Below are positions 11,601 to 23,150 of a stretch of 64,000 nucleotides of DNA, piece after piece. Origin of the DNA: Diplosphaera chodatii (taxonomy: Eukaryota > Chlorophyta > Trebouxiophyceae > Prasiolales > Stichococcaceae); contig JAALGY010000010.1 in NCBI GenBank assembly GCA_032358165.1, forward strand, positions 620,001 through 684,000, in the 5' to 3' direction. The position numbers were made by a program, and so were the translations under genes. How positions within the stretch are numbered: the stretch's first letter is position 1; the number at the start of each line of letters is the position of its first letter. The notes beneath the pieces were generated by a model. That model had not been told where the DNA came from, did no database searches, and worked only from the letters and a program-made list of their open reading frames with translations.

Positions 11601-14600
11601 CACGAGGTGTTGGCATGGTATGTGCACATCTGACACCGTCTGATCTCAGTATACAATCTGGTGCTGACGTGCTCTCACGCAGCTGACCAAGGGCGGCAGG
11701 CGGGGTCCCAGGCGCAGCAGGGCGCGGCGCAGGCGGGCGACGCCGCGGCAGACGGCATTGGCCAGGCGGGGCGGCAGGCCAACCAGACGGCCGGCGAGCT
11801 GGCCGATCAGGGTCGTGCGGCAGGCAGCGATGCCGCGGACCAGACACGACAGGCTGGCGACGCCGCCGCAGGCCAGGTATCATTGGCTGTACTCGTGCTG
11901 GTATGCTGATGCTCAAGTGTTATTTGTTAAGCACTGCTGGCGATCTGACCTTTCATTGCTGCTGTTGGATCCTATGTTGATTTGTTGTTTCATGTCACAC
12001 AACAGATTCGCCAGGCGGGCGGCCAGGCCAAGGAGACTGCGGGCGAGCTGGCTGATCAGGGCCGGGACGCGGGGCAGACCGCCGACAAGGAGCTGAAAAA
12101 GGCTGGTGACCAGGCTGCCGATCAGGTGACTGATTGGAGATGTATGATCTGCGCTCGCAAGCAGTTGCAAGCTGGTTGATCTGCAGATCAGGGTGCACTA
12201 CACTCGGTCTGTTCTGAATTCATGAAAGGCGTTGTAAAACTGCAAACCCCTAGCAGAAACCAACTGTTTGCAACCTAAAGACCTGGTCGTGATCGGCTGC
12301 AGATTGGGCAGGCTGGCAGCCAGGCGAAGGATGCGATCGGGCAGGCTGGCAGCCAGGCGCAGGACGCTGCTAAGCAGGTGCAGGCGGAGGCGAAGCAGCT
12401 CCCAGGCGCGGCGGATGAGCTTGCAAAAACGCAGCTGCAAGCTGCCGACCAGGTATGGCCATGCGACATGTGCTAACCTGGCCTTTGCATGACACGGATC
12501 TTGGCATTACCTGATGATGGTGAAAAAAAAAAAAAAAGGGTTGCACTGTGCGCTCTGGAGCATCAGTTTGATTCCATTGTATTGCTTTGCAGGTCAATCA
12601 GGGCATCGAGGATGTGCGCAAGGAGGTTGGCCCTGCGGCGCAGGCCGTTGCTGACCGTACCGATGCCGAGGCCCAGAGCCTTGCCAAGCAGGTGTTTCTT
12701 TCTGTCTACCATACCCAATGTGCATGTATGCTCCTCAATTGCTGTCATCTGCTGTCCCCACAACACTCAGCCCACAACACTCAGACGTGGCAGTGCTGTG
12801 GATGCAACCTGCACGCCCCCAACTGTACAGGTGCAGCAGCAGGCAGTTCCGAAGACAAAGGAGGCCACGCAGCAGTACCTGAAGGACCCCGCCGCCCGGG
12901 CCGCCGAACAGGTGACAGACCAACAGCAGTCTGGCTCCATGGTGGTTGCCTCATGAGACACAATTGGCCACGCTCTTCTGAAGCATGTTTTCTGCTGTGG
13001 TCTGATATTGATATCGAACATGACGGCATGACCTCAGGTCGAGTCGACGGCCCAGTCGGTGACGGAAGACCAGCTCAAGCCGGCAGCAAAGAAGGTTGCC
13101 GACACGGCTGAGGATGCTGCGGGGCAGTTCCGCTCGCGTGCAGAGGATGTAGCCGAGCAGGTTGACCAGCAGGGTGAGTGTTAAGGTGGCGTTGCCACGC
13201 TTCATGTCAGCTTAAAACATGGGCTGGTCACATCACAGAGCCACTGGAGAAAGGGACATAGTAAAGACATGGCGTGGCACCCAGGATGAAGGATGTGGCC
13301 TGTGTGTTGCTGCACAACGGGTGCTGAATGGTACAGACCAAGGCCCTTGGGGTGCCTGCTTGCTGTCAATGTAGTCGCCAGGGTGCAGTCAGCAGAGCAA
13401 TAGCTAATGCCTCCTGTTGTAGTGTCAAGGAGCTTCTTTCCATCTGCAACATGCAGGCAGGGCCATGGCACAGAAGATCAGCGAGGAGCAGCTGAAGCCG
13501 CTGGCGCAGCGGGTCGCCGATGAGGCGGAGCCCCGCACGAAGGAGGCCACGCAGCAGTACATCCGCGACCCTGCTAAGCAAGTTGCTCAGCAGGTGACGA
13601 GGGACACCCCGCACGCTTGCAACCCCTGTTAAACCTAGATGTGCAAGACGATGCATGGATCTGCACAACACTGTGGCTGCCTGAGAAGATGCAGAACGTA
13701 GTGTTTTGATATCAGCACCTTGTCATGCTGTACTGCTCAGGATCCTGATATTCAAACTGATCATTTACCGCGCTGCAGGCGGTCCCGGTGGCCGACAGGC
13801 TGACGGAGCAGCTGCAGCAGGGGGGCGAGCGCACCGCTGACACCATCCAGACCAGCGCGCAGCGCCTCACGCAGGAGATCATCCAGCCCGAGGCCCGCCA
13901 GCTGGCCGAGCAGGTGTGTTATCGTTCTGGCCCCGAGTCCAGAGCAGCGCTCATGAAGTTGCCTTGGTCTGGCACGGTGCGCTGCACAGCGTTTGTGTTG
14001 AAATCATGCAGCCACGGTAAAGAGGTAAAGCTGGTGCACACTGCTGGATGTGCAGGCCCAGCCGACGGCGGACGAGGTGAAGGAGGAGATCATCCAGCCG
14101 CTGGCGGACAAGGTGAAGGCGGAGGCAGTGCCGATTGCGGAGCGCCTGACGCGCGAGCAGCTGCAGCCCGCGGCGGAGCAGGCCGCGCAGCAGCTGGACT
14201 CGGGGGCGCAGCAGCTGACGGAGGAGGTCATGAAGCCGGTTGCTCAGGCGAGTGTTTGCTGTTGCTTGGCGAAGTGCGCATCCGAAATGTCTTCGCATGG
14301 CTCAACGAACTGTAATCTGCTATATGTCAGCAAGTCTGTGCACGTGATACAACCATGTTGCGCTGCATCCTTGCAGGCCTTTGCAGAGAGCGTGGAACCA
14401 GCCACGCAGCAGGTGTCGGGGCAGGTCCGCACCATCGGCAGGGACATCGCGCAGAATGCCGAGCCGCAGGCAGAGGTCATTGCTGAGAAGGTGAGGACGG
14501 GCGTCACCACATCGGTTACACCATAAGTGACCTGCACACGTAGCTTGATGCCTGCGTGCAAGGTGCTCGTCTCAAGCAGGTTGGTGAGCTCGTCTGCCAA

Positions 14601-17600
14601 CCGCCGGATTCCGGTGCCCTGGCGAGAACGGTGCCCTGGCGAGAGAGAGAGAGGGGAAGAGAGAGAGAGAGCAAGCGAACGGAGCTTCTGATCACTCTCT
14701 GGTGCCGCTCACAGATCATCAAGCCGGCCGTGGCAGACGCTGCCGCCCAGGCAGAGTACGCAGCGGAACGCATCACCCGCGAGGCTGTCATGCCCCTGGC
14801 GGAGGCCGTCGCAGGCCAGGTGTTGACCGGTCTACAGTCTCTAGCATTGCCTGCTCATGCTACGATGAATTAGCACACAAATGCCAGCATGCTGAAGGCA
14901 TAACATGCTGGTTGCCGAAGTCCTGGCTGCTTGCTGCAGGCAGAGCCGACAGCAGAGCTGGTCAAGGAGCGCTATGTGGCGCCCATTGCTGCAATCGTCA
15001 AGGAGCAGGTGTGCCTGCTGTGGCCTTGCTGATGCTGTCACTCTTCGTTACCACCATTCAGCTGCCATGCACTTGGTAGTGTACTTGGTACAACAAGCAT
15101 GCACCCTGCTGACAGTGTGGCCCCTGCATCCCCTTGGCAGGCGCCGCAGGCGGTGGAGGCCATCTCCGAGGAGGCCAACAAGTCGGCGCACATCATCGCA
15201 ACGAATGCAGAGCCCATTGCCGAGGCGTTTGTTGACAACCAGCTGCGGCCCCGCGCATATGAGCTGGCGGAGAACCTCGAGCCGCAGGTGGCTGCAGCTG
15301 CCCACTGGCCCAGTGCCTTGCCGTGTGCGGAATAGTGACACCGTGGTGCACACTGGCGTGCATAACAGCATGGCTAACTATTCAAGTTAGCCGTGAAGAC
15401 TTGCCAAACGACGTGTATGATGCACTGCTGTTCCAGGGGCCAACTTTACACAGTGTACCTTGCCCTCTGCACATGCATCTTGTACAAGCAGATTTGGACT
15501 AGATTAGATTTGGAACGTGAGGGACTTTGACACCTGCAATGCGATTCCCCTGACCGGCCCTTCTGCACAGGCGCAAGAGTTGGCGCGGCGGCTGGGGCCG
15601 CTGGCTGGCAAGTTCCCGCGCTCCCTGCGCACCGCCGTCCGCCTGCACCGTGTGCCCAAGGATCTGGAGGGCGAAGTATGGTGCGCCTTTGCTTTGGGTC
15701 ACCCCACGCACCACACACTCCGTCCTTTGATGCTTTTATGTTGGCCATCATCAGCCTGCGCTCTATGTACTTCGAGCACGATTCCACACTGCTTGCGCCC
15801 GCAAACGACCCAAGCTTCCAGACAGGCGTTTGAAAACGCTATCTGTGTTGCACAGGCTGCTGGCTGACGAGGTGGAGCCGGCTGTGAGGAAGGCCCAGGA
15901 GACCATCGACAAGCTGCCCGAGGCTGCGCGCAAGGTGAAAAGTAGGAATGTCACTCTGGTGGCATTGGTGGTGCATGTTTCCGGCATCGTCCTGCGGCAT
16001 CACACTCTCTTCTGCTCCACACACCACCACACCTCTCCGCGCTGCACTCGCCTGCTTCTGCCAGAGCCCAATCATGCATGTGGCTGAATGTGTGCAGGCG
16101 GCGCCGCACATCGAGGAGGCGGCCGACAAGGCGGGCGAGGCCATCGAGGACGCCGCCCACACGGTGGCCACCAACATCGAGCCCGCTGTGAAGCAGGCCA
16201 CCGACCTGGCCAAGGAGAAGGTAGGGACAGCTCAGCACTGCAACTGCAATACTAGGTTGCTGTGCAACATGCTCATGCCAGACGCACTGCTCACATGTTG
16301 TGCACGACGTGCAGGCGTGGCAGATTGCTGGGGATGCAGACCGCATCGAGGCTCAGGTGATTCACATGTCTAGCAGCACGCAGCACGTCAGCTTTAGACT
16401 GCACGCAGCAGTTCAGCTGTAAATTGCTCTTAACGACTGCGGCCACCACACGCCACACAATCTCGCATGGGCAGTGTATCAACATCTCATGTTGGCATCC
16501 GCACCTTCCCCTCCAGGTGGACGATGTCATAGATCAGACGGCGCAGCGTGTCAAGGAGGAGGTGCCCGACCGCGCAGCGCAGCTCAGCGACGCCATCAAC
16601 ACCGGCGCCGCCCAGGTCCCCGCCCCTCCTGAAGCGGAAAAGTTGGCTGTGATCATAATCTGTCGTGTCACACATGCACAAGACTCTGGTGATGCTGCAG
16701 CTGTCGGACTTGTGGCATCTGATCGAACGAAGTACGGACGCTTGGGGAGCTGTGGGTGCCTGAAATTTTAACCTGCATCAGCTCTGTTTTGCAGGCAGCG
16801 TCCCAGGCGGAGGTGTACGGTGACAAGGCGGCCGAGGTCGTCAAGCAGCAGGCCAAGACGGTGCGCCGCGCTCTGCAGCTCCATACCACTAGCACAATGT
16901 AGCTGGCGTTGCTCCAGTGCACCCCGATAATGATGTGACACGCGGCAGGGAAGGGGGAGGACGACTGATGTGCACATCCCGCTGCGCTGCAGGTGGCACA
17001 GAACGCCCAGCCGCTGGCCGACAACGCGGCGGACAAGATGGATGAGACGGCGCACGTGGCCGCCGCCCGCGCCGTGGAGGTCACGGACGCCGCGGCGGAG
17101 GACATCCAGAATGTGGCGCATGCTGCGGGGCAGGCGGGCGTGCAGGCGACCAAGGATGTGTCCAAGGTGCGCCTGGCACTCGCACCAACAGCATGTTGTG
17201 TTTGGAGGCGCCTGGCCAAGTTGTTTGTCATATATCAGCTCTCAGATATCAGCCGAGATGCACCTTGTGGTGGGGTCAGTGTATGCAATGATGGTAGTAT
17301 ACCTGCTGACTGGCTTGCCTTGACTGGCGGATGCAGGTCGTTGAGGATGTGGCGCATGATGCCGCCGAGCAGGCGCAGCCGACCGCAGACGCTGCGAAGG
17401 AGCAGGTTGACGCGGCAGCTTCGACTGTGAAGGAGCAGGTGAGGTCCATCGGGACCACATTTTATAACTATCCAGCAACTAGTGCTGCAGTGGTAGACCA
17501 TGGCTGTCGATGGCCATGAGCTCAAGCTCACCACCTGCCCTTTCATATGTGCCCTCCACATGATGCCAAGGGTGCTAGTACGGCCACACACAAGGCGATA

Positions 17601-20600
17601 CAAAACAGCATGGCAACTTTACAACCCTGTCTGTGTCGCCGTGCTCGGGCATGTCAGGGCATGTCAGGATCAAATGTGCACGACCTCCTGCAGGTGCCCG
17701 AGCTGGCGGACAAGGCGACGCAGGACATTGAGCGCGTGGCTGCGGCGACCAGCGATGCCACCAAGCAGGTCACGCAGGACGTCAGCAAGACCATCCAGGA
17801 TGTCGCGCACGATGTGGAGGTGCGCCTGCTTGGCCAAACCCTCTGCATATATATAGTGGGCAGGCTTGAGCTCAGCTGATGCTGTACACGCCTGACGCTT
17901 TGAGCATTACCCAGAGATTATGACACAGTGCGCTGTTGCTCTCGTGCAGGCTAATGCCGAGCCGATGGCTGACAAGGTGGCGGCACCTATCGAGGAGACC
18001 GCCAAGCAGGTGCTGATTCCACATGAATTAGGGTGTCAGGACCTGACATCGCTGCTGTGTCGACGAAGACATATGTCTATGGGGTTTTGACTCTTGGCTG
18101 GGTTGCAGGTGGGTGACAACGCCATTCCCACAGCTGAGGCGGCGTCAGAGGATCTGCACAATGTGGCAGCCAGCGTCGGCAAGGTGCGGAGTGTGGCCCC
18201 GGATGTCAAACGATGCCCACAATTGTATCACACCGCATGCGACTGGCACATTGGCATGGCAAGACGTCGCTGTTTGCCTCGACCCTGCTACCCAAGCATG
18301 TACATGCGCCTGAGGGTTCATGCACACTGACAGTACTTATGGTGGAAATCGCAGGAGACGAAGACGGCTGTGCAGCGTGTGGCCGGCGTGGCGGATGACG
18401 TCGCCTCAGATGTGCGCGACAATGCGGAGCCCACAGCGGACGCCGCTGCGGAGAAGATCCAGGCGGCGGCGCACGAGGGCGGCGAGCAGATCAAGCGCGT
18501 TGCTGACGTGGCATCCAAGCAGGTGCGTCCTGTGAACCGCAGGTTCTGCTGTGGGGTGGAGCGTCTCCTGATGACACCGTGATAAACACAGTCAGCAGTC
18601 AAACAGGAGGCTGAATGCACATCCGCACTGCAGGTCACCTGCTGCTGCTCTTCCAGCTGTTGGTGATAGTAGTGGTGGTGTGTGCATTGCACGCAGGGAT
18701 CTGCCGTTGATGCTCTGGTGCCAATGGAAATGGACATGTACAGTCGTAAAGTCCGCCACACTGCTGCACAGGCGGAGGACGTGGCCAGGGACGCGGCCGA
18801 CAATGCGCCAAGGGTGGCGGACCAGGTCAGCCAGGCTGCCCACGAGACGGCCGACACGGTCGAGCAGCAGGTGCGCCTGCACCTCCCGCATACCACTGTC
18901 CGCGACGTCAGGAGCTGGCGGTCCCGCTTGTGATGACAGGGATGTCGGACAAGCCGCATGAAGGCTTTGTATCCAGGCATTCGACTCATGCCATGGTCTC
19001 CTGTGCAGGCTGACAAGGGTGCGGAGAACGTCAAGCAGGCCGTGCAGCAGGGGGCGGAGAAGGCGGCGGACACCACCCGCGACGTCGGCAAGCAGCTGGG
19101 CGAGCAGGTCAGCGCCAAGTCACAGCACCACTGCACGTTGCTCATGTGCCTGTTCTGACACATTGCCTACCTCAGGGACTGCAACAATGCTCTGGTTCAG
19201 CTTGCTGCTGTCATCTTCCCACAGATCCCATAACGGCACAGATCCCGACCTCTGACGCGCACGCTGTCAACTTTGCACATTGCAGGTGCACGAAGCGGCG
19301 GGGCAGGCGCACGACAAGGCGGGCGAGTACACCGAAAAGGCGCAGGACACCACCGATGACCTGACGCAGCGCGGCCAGGTGTGTGACTTTGTCTGTCTGT
19401 ACACGTGTCAAACCCATCTGTGCTTTTGTGCTATACTATGCCATGGCTGTGCCCACCTGTTATGGGTGGTGCAGATGGTGTCTTGCAAAGTCTCACCTGC
19501 TGGACCATATCAAGACGGCTTGATGCATAGCCGCTTACTGATTGAAGTTGCTTTGGGACTGGGCTGGTTTAGAACCTGGACGCTGATGTGCGTTGCCCAC
19601 AGAGGGGCGCCAAGGAGGCGGGCAATCAGGCGGGGGATGCCGCGCGCCAGGGCGCCGACCTTGCAGCCGACAAGACCGAAGAGGCTGGCGCCGCCGCGCA
19701 GGACTACTCCAAGACCGGCGCCAAGAAGGTGTGTCTGTTTCAAAGTTAAAACATACTACTATGTTCATTAGCATCAGATGCAGTTTTGTACCCTACCGTA
19801 GCAGTGCATGTTCTTGTCAAGGCTCTCACTAGATGAGCTTGCTTGCACAACTCGAGATGGGCTGGCAATTGTTGAGGCACGAAAAGTGCCGTTGTTGCTG
19901 GCCCTTGATGGGGTTCCCGCCATCATTTGTACCACAGATGCTTTGAGTCTCGCATGTATCGCGGTAAACTGACTGGGATACTAATGCGGCAAAGGCTCGT
20001 TGATGGATGGTTCTGAAGAGCTCCAAGTGACGAGACACTCGGCCGCTGTCTGTGAACGAACGACTCGGCTGCTGTCTGGTGCAGGCCAAGGAGGTGGGCG
20101 GCGAGGCGGGCGATGCGGTGGAGGAGGGCGCCAACACAGCCGCAGACAAGACAGAGGAAGCCGGCTCGGCCGCCGAGGACTACTCCAAGACCGGCCAGAA
20201 GCAGGTGGGGCAGCCTGCTGTGTCTGCCTGCCGCATCATTGCCATCAGCAGTCTCGGAGTCGCTGCACGTGCGGTGCTTGTCAGGTGATGTACCTGCCTT
20301 CGTAATGACAAACGTCACCAGGCTGCTAAGTGTGCTGCAGGCAAAGTTTGCTGGTCGCAAGGCGGGGGACACTGCCAAGTCTGCAGCTGATTCAGCAGCT
20401 GACAAGACCAAGCAGGCCGGCCAGAAGGCAGCAGACGCAGGTGCTGTGCTGTGCAGTGCGATGTCCTGCTACTGAAGCTGCTGCTATGCATGCCTGACAC
20501 TGCTGCACCTGACAGAGCAGATGTTTGGTGTTAGACATCCCACTTTGAACCATGTCAACACAAGCGCTTGACTGCAGTGCTGGTTTCTGCAGGCGACAGC

Positions 20601-21194
20601 GGCTCGGACAAGCTGCAATCTGTGGGCGAGAGCGCAGCTGAGCAGGGCCGCAGCGCCGCCGGCATTGTCGCTGAGAAGGCCGAGGACGCTGGGGACTCTG
20701 CAGCGGACGCGGCGCAATCGGTGGGCGACAAGGCGGCGTCCGCTTCAGGCTCTGGCGCCGCCTCTGGTGGCGGCACAGCTGACAGCGGCGACTCGGCGCA
20801 GACTGCGGGGCAGCGCATCCTGGACAGCATCAAGGAAGGCGCCAGCGTCACCAGCAGCAAGGTCCAGGTGCGCAGGCGGCGGCTGCAGCACCATGCTCGG
20901 CTGAAACTCGCAGTTTGTAGTCTGCTGGATCACTGGTCGTTCAGCTGTTCACAGCTGTTCCTGCGACTTTGAACTTTCCTGGATCAACTGGAGGCCTGCT
21001 GGTTAAGGACAGAGTACAATCTTGCGAGGCTTGCTTTCTGATTGCCTCTGGGTCTGCTGGTCCTGCAGGCGGCAGCACAGGAGGCGTTCGAGGGTGGCAA
21101 GGAGGCTGGCCAGGCGATGACGTCCGACAAGCAGAACGTGGAGATCAACACGCAGGAGCCTGGCAAGCTGGAGGTCTGGGAGAAGGAGGGCTGA
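8697..21194 (+). CDS. Giant J-like/DnaJ-X protein fused to LEA-like helical repeats (1,755 aa, 44 exons)
   Basis: The reading frame runs from ATG 8697 to TGA 21192-21194 through 44 exons whose phases all agree; coding length is 5,268 bases. Residues 54-120 form a J-like domain (DHELYDTLGV, IEHVQEAYEVL, LRQQYDKIGY) that lacks the HPD tripeptide. Residues about 195-360 match the DnaJ-X C-terminal domain (QRLANHAFGAPLLHVMGYMY, VWRLLVFDIENVL, VCDKVLGDKTVNRDTRKRRA). Residues 391-1755 (exons 11-44, from 11380) are Ala/Gln/Glu/Lys/Asp-rich amphipathic repeats such as KETAGELADQGRDAGQ and ADKTEEAGSAAEDYSKTG, resembling group 3 LEA or apolipoprotein-like helices. Exon lengths of 33 and 22 residues recur, fitting an 11-residue period. 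No signal peptide or membrane segment is seen. A stress/desiccation or membrane-surface role is inference. Intron 20 uses a GC donor (14248). Confidence 0.85.
14640..14672. repeat. GA-rich microsatellite in an intron
   Basis: A run of GA dinucleotides interrupted by GGGGAA lies in the intron before the exon that starts at 14715. It is preceded by a direct repeat of GGTGCCCTGGCGAGA (about 14611 and 14630). Confidence 0.85.
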
Positions 21195-21806
21195 GCAGGA
21201 AGCCTGTGCACCTCTGAAGAATTAAAAGGGCAGTGCCCAACACATTGTTTGCAACCCGTCAGTTGCAATGGGTCAATCTGGAGGAAGAACCTCTGCGGAC
21301 TGTGACGTGGTACAGTTGGGTGACGCTTGTTTGTGAAGCTGTGTGAAGTACACTGTGCACATTGTTCCAACCGCCAAACCCAAGCACGCAACACTTCATT
21401 GAGGCACACTGCTGGCAGCTGTATAGCCATGTCATGTCGACATATAACAATTGGCGTTCGCACAGCGAAACGCGAGTTTGACCCCTTTTGGGGGTGTGGT
21501 TGTGCGGGAAATGACGTGAATATGGGGGTCAAACTAAAGTCACCCTGACGGCCTAACCCTGCACACATTTACTGACTTCAGTACTCTGGAAGAACTTTTA
21601 AGGGGCCGAGCAAAGAGCCACTGTCCGCGGCGGCCGCGACGCCGTCACAGGTTTAGCGCACAAAACCACCTAGCAGGTGCTGCGCGCACATGCTAGCAAC
21701 GCATGTGCAGGAGCATGGCGTCCAATTTAGCAAGGCGCGCCCGGCAGCGCGCGTATTCGAGCGTATTTGCATAGGGGGTTCCGTCCGTAGCAACTCGAAG
21801 CTTTTG

Positions 21807-21846
21807 CCCCGTTACTGTCCTTTCCACCTTAAGCAGGGTTTAACGG
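21807..21846. repeat. Inner inverted repeat, left arm
   Basis: These 40 bases are repeated in inverted orientation at 22168-22206 with about two differences. The core is CCACCTTAAGCAGGGTTTAA. The two arms enclose about 320 bases within the larger element and could be an older nested MITE. Confidence 0.85.
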
Positions 21847-22005
21847 ATGCTACCACCGCACGCCGTGAATATGCCCATGAGGACTGCTACGCACACAAAC
21901 AGCAGTCCCAGTGACTAAGTTGATGTCCAGGAAGACGTTGCGCAAATGTAATGTGGAAAGCGATGGGTGAAATTGCGCGTAGCGCGGAATGATGCGGTCA
22001 TGGCC

Positions 22006-22024
22006 TTAGGGTTTAGGGTTTAGG
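22006..22024 (+). repeat. Interstitial TTTAGGG telomere-type repeat, 2-3 units
   Basis: Two to three units of the Arabidopsis-type telomere repeat occur inside the transposon-like element. The array is far too short for a telomere. The unit type fits many green algae and land plants. Confidence 0.7.
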
Positions 22025-22167
22025 CAGCGTGTGCACAAAATGCGCTTTGGCCCGGCGCGCACGTTCATATAGCACGTCAAGGCCGCATATATGATAACAA
22101 CGACGCATTAAAGCGTATTAGCGCGTTTTGCCGGCCCTGAAACAGTGCGCAACGACAAATGTTGGTC

Positions 22168-22206
22168 CCGTTAAACCCTGCTTAAGGTGGAAAGGTCAGT
22201 AACGGG
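22168..22206. repeat. Inner inverted repeat, right arm
   Basis: This is the inverted partner of 21807-21846 (core TTAAACCCTGCTTAAGGTGG). Confidence 0.85.
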
Positions 22207-22230
22207 CGTCGTGCCAACTCGAACTGATGA

Positions 22231-22261
22231 GTTTGACCACCCCCCTACGGGGGGGTCAAAC
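22231..22261. repeat. GTTTGACC hairpin within the element
   Basis: GTTTGACC and GGTCAAAC flank a C-run, CTAC and a G-run, forming a near-perfect stem-loop. Related foldbacks occur at about 21476-21536 and 22376-22403. The string GGTCAAACTAAAG follows two of them. Confidence 0.7.
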
Positions 22262-22759
22262 TAAAGACGACACTGCTGCCAAGTCTCTGGTCTGTCCTGC
22301 CGTTGCTATGTGCATGCTGATCGGGCGATTAGGGGTAGATGAAGAACTTCTTTAACTATCCCTACGGGTGATGTTAGTTTGGCCCCCCTTTAGGGGCCAA
22401 ACTCTTTGCGTTCACCGCGATGAGAGCGAGCGTAAACCCTAATGCCGTTATTTCCGGAACGGCTGATGGTGCCGTTCGGCCGTCAGCGCTGCCAGCTTGT
22501 GGCCTAAAATCATCTCGCCCATCTTGTGCATTGTTGCTGTCGGCGTCGCACGGCGACGAACTAGCTGCGTGGCGCGGCGAGCGATATTTGGTTTGCGAAT
22601 GGTTATATCCTCTTAACCCCGGGGTAGAAGTTAAGTGTTTTCCTTAGACGGGGAGATGTGACGATGCCTTTCAGAGTGCACGCCCTTCTTGCCTGCTACT
22701 TTCCTCTATATGCCGGTGGGGGACAAACTCGCGTCTCGCACGTGCGAACGCCAATTGTT

Positions 22760-23150
22760 GTGGTGAAGGCCTCAGGAGTTCCGGGATCGGACACTACACA
22801 CAGCAACATGGGAACGTCAGACAGTGTGCAGCCAGAGCGAAGCCGTACTTGGCACAGCTTGCAACGATCATGTTTCCGATATCGTGGTACCGGTGAGGAA
22901 GGTTTCCCGTACAGCAATGGCATTCACTGATTTGCAACAAGCTTGGCGCATGACTTCGACTTCGCGCTGTCGTTGCCAAACACATGGGTGTCAGCCTGCA
23001 GGATCATCAGAGAAGCTTTCGGAATTGTGATGATCTAGGATGAACACTTCTATGTGGAAGCCCGTGTTCCACGCATGATGTTGTGCTCATGTCTCGTCAG
23101 CGACTCATCAGCATCACAGGGTCCCAGGAAGAACCGCAGCCGCGTGTAGC
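22760..23150. promoter_or_regulatory. 5' flank of the synaptotagmin-type gene
   Basis: No exon was recognised between the transposon-like element and ATG 23151. It presumably carries the promoter of the downstream gene. Confidence 0.35.

Larger units (their letters stand above)
21446..22759. mobile_element. Non-autonomous DNA-transposon-like element with 36-bp terminal inverted repeats
   Basis: The left end (21446-21480) and right end (22724-22759) are inverted copies: the outer 18 bases AACAATTGGCGTTCGCAC are identical and the inner 17-18 differ by about three changes and one indel. No transposase was recognised inside. The ends of the TIR are palindromic (CAATTG), so a target-site duplication cannot be fixed; AATT is possible. 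Inside lie a second inverted pair, several GTTTGACC/GGTCAAAC foldbacks and a TTTAGGG repeat. Base use and intergenic style differ from the flanking genes. Confidence 0.72.

Noticed and set aside
11255..11700. A gene boundary between the DnaJ-X part and the LEA-like part
   Set aside because: Exons ending 11254 and 11536 and starting 11380 and 11683 join in matching phases with good splice borders; no stop or convincing new ATG intervenes.
15571..15934. Apparent frameshift (in-frame TGA) at the exon starting near 15856
   Set aside because: Using donor TATG|GTGCGC at 15680 (phase 2) instead of GAA|GTATGG gives GEVWLLADEVEP and restores the frame.
22006..22024. A true telomere or chromosome end
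   Set aside because: Only two to three units, flanked by ordinary sequence and genes on both sides.
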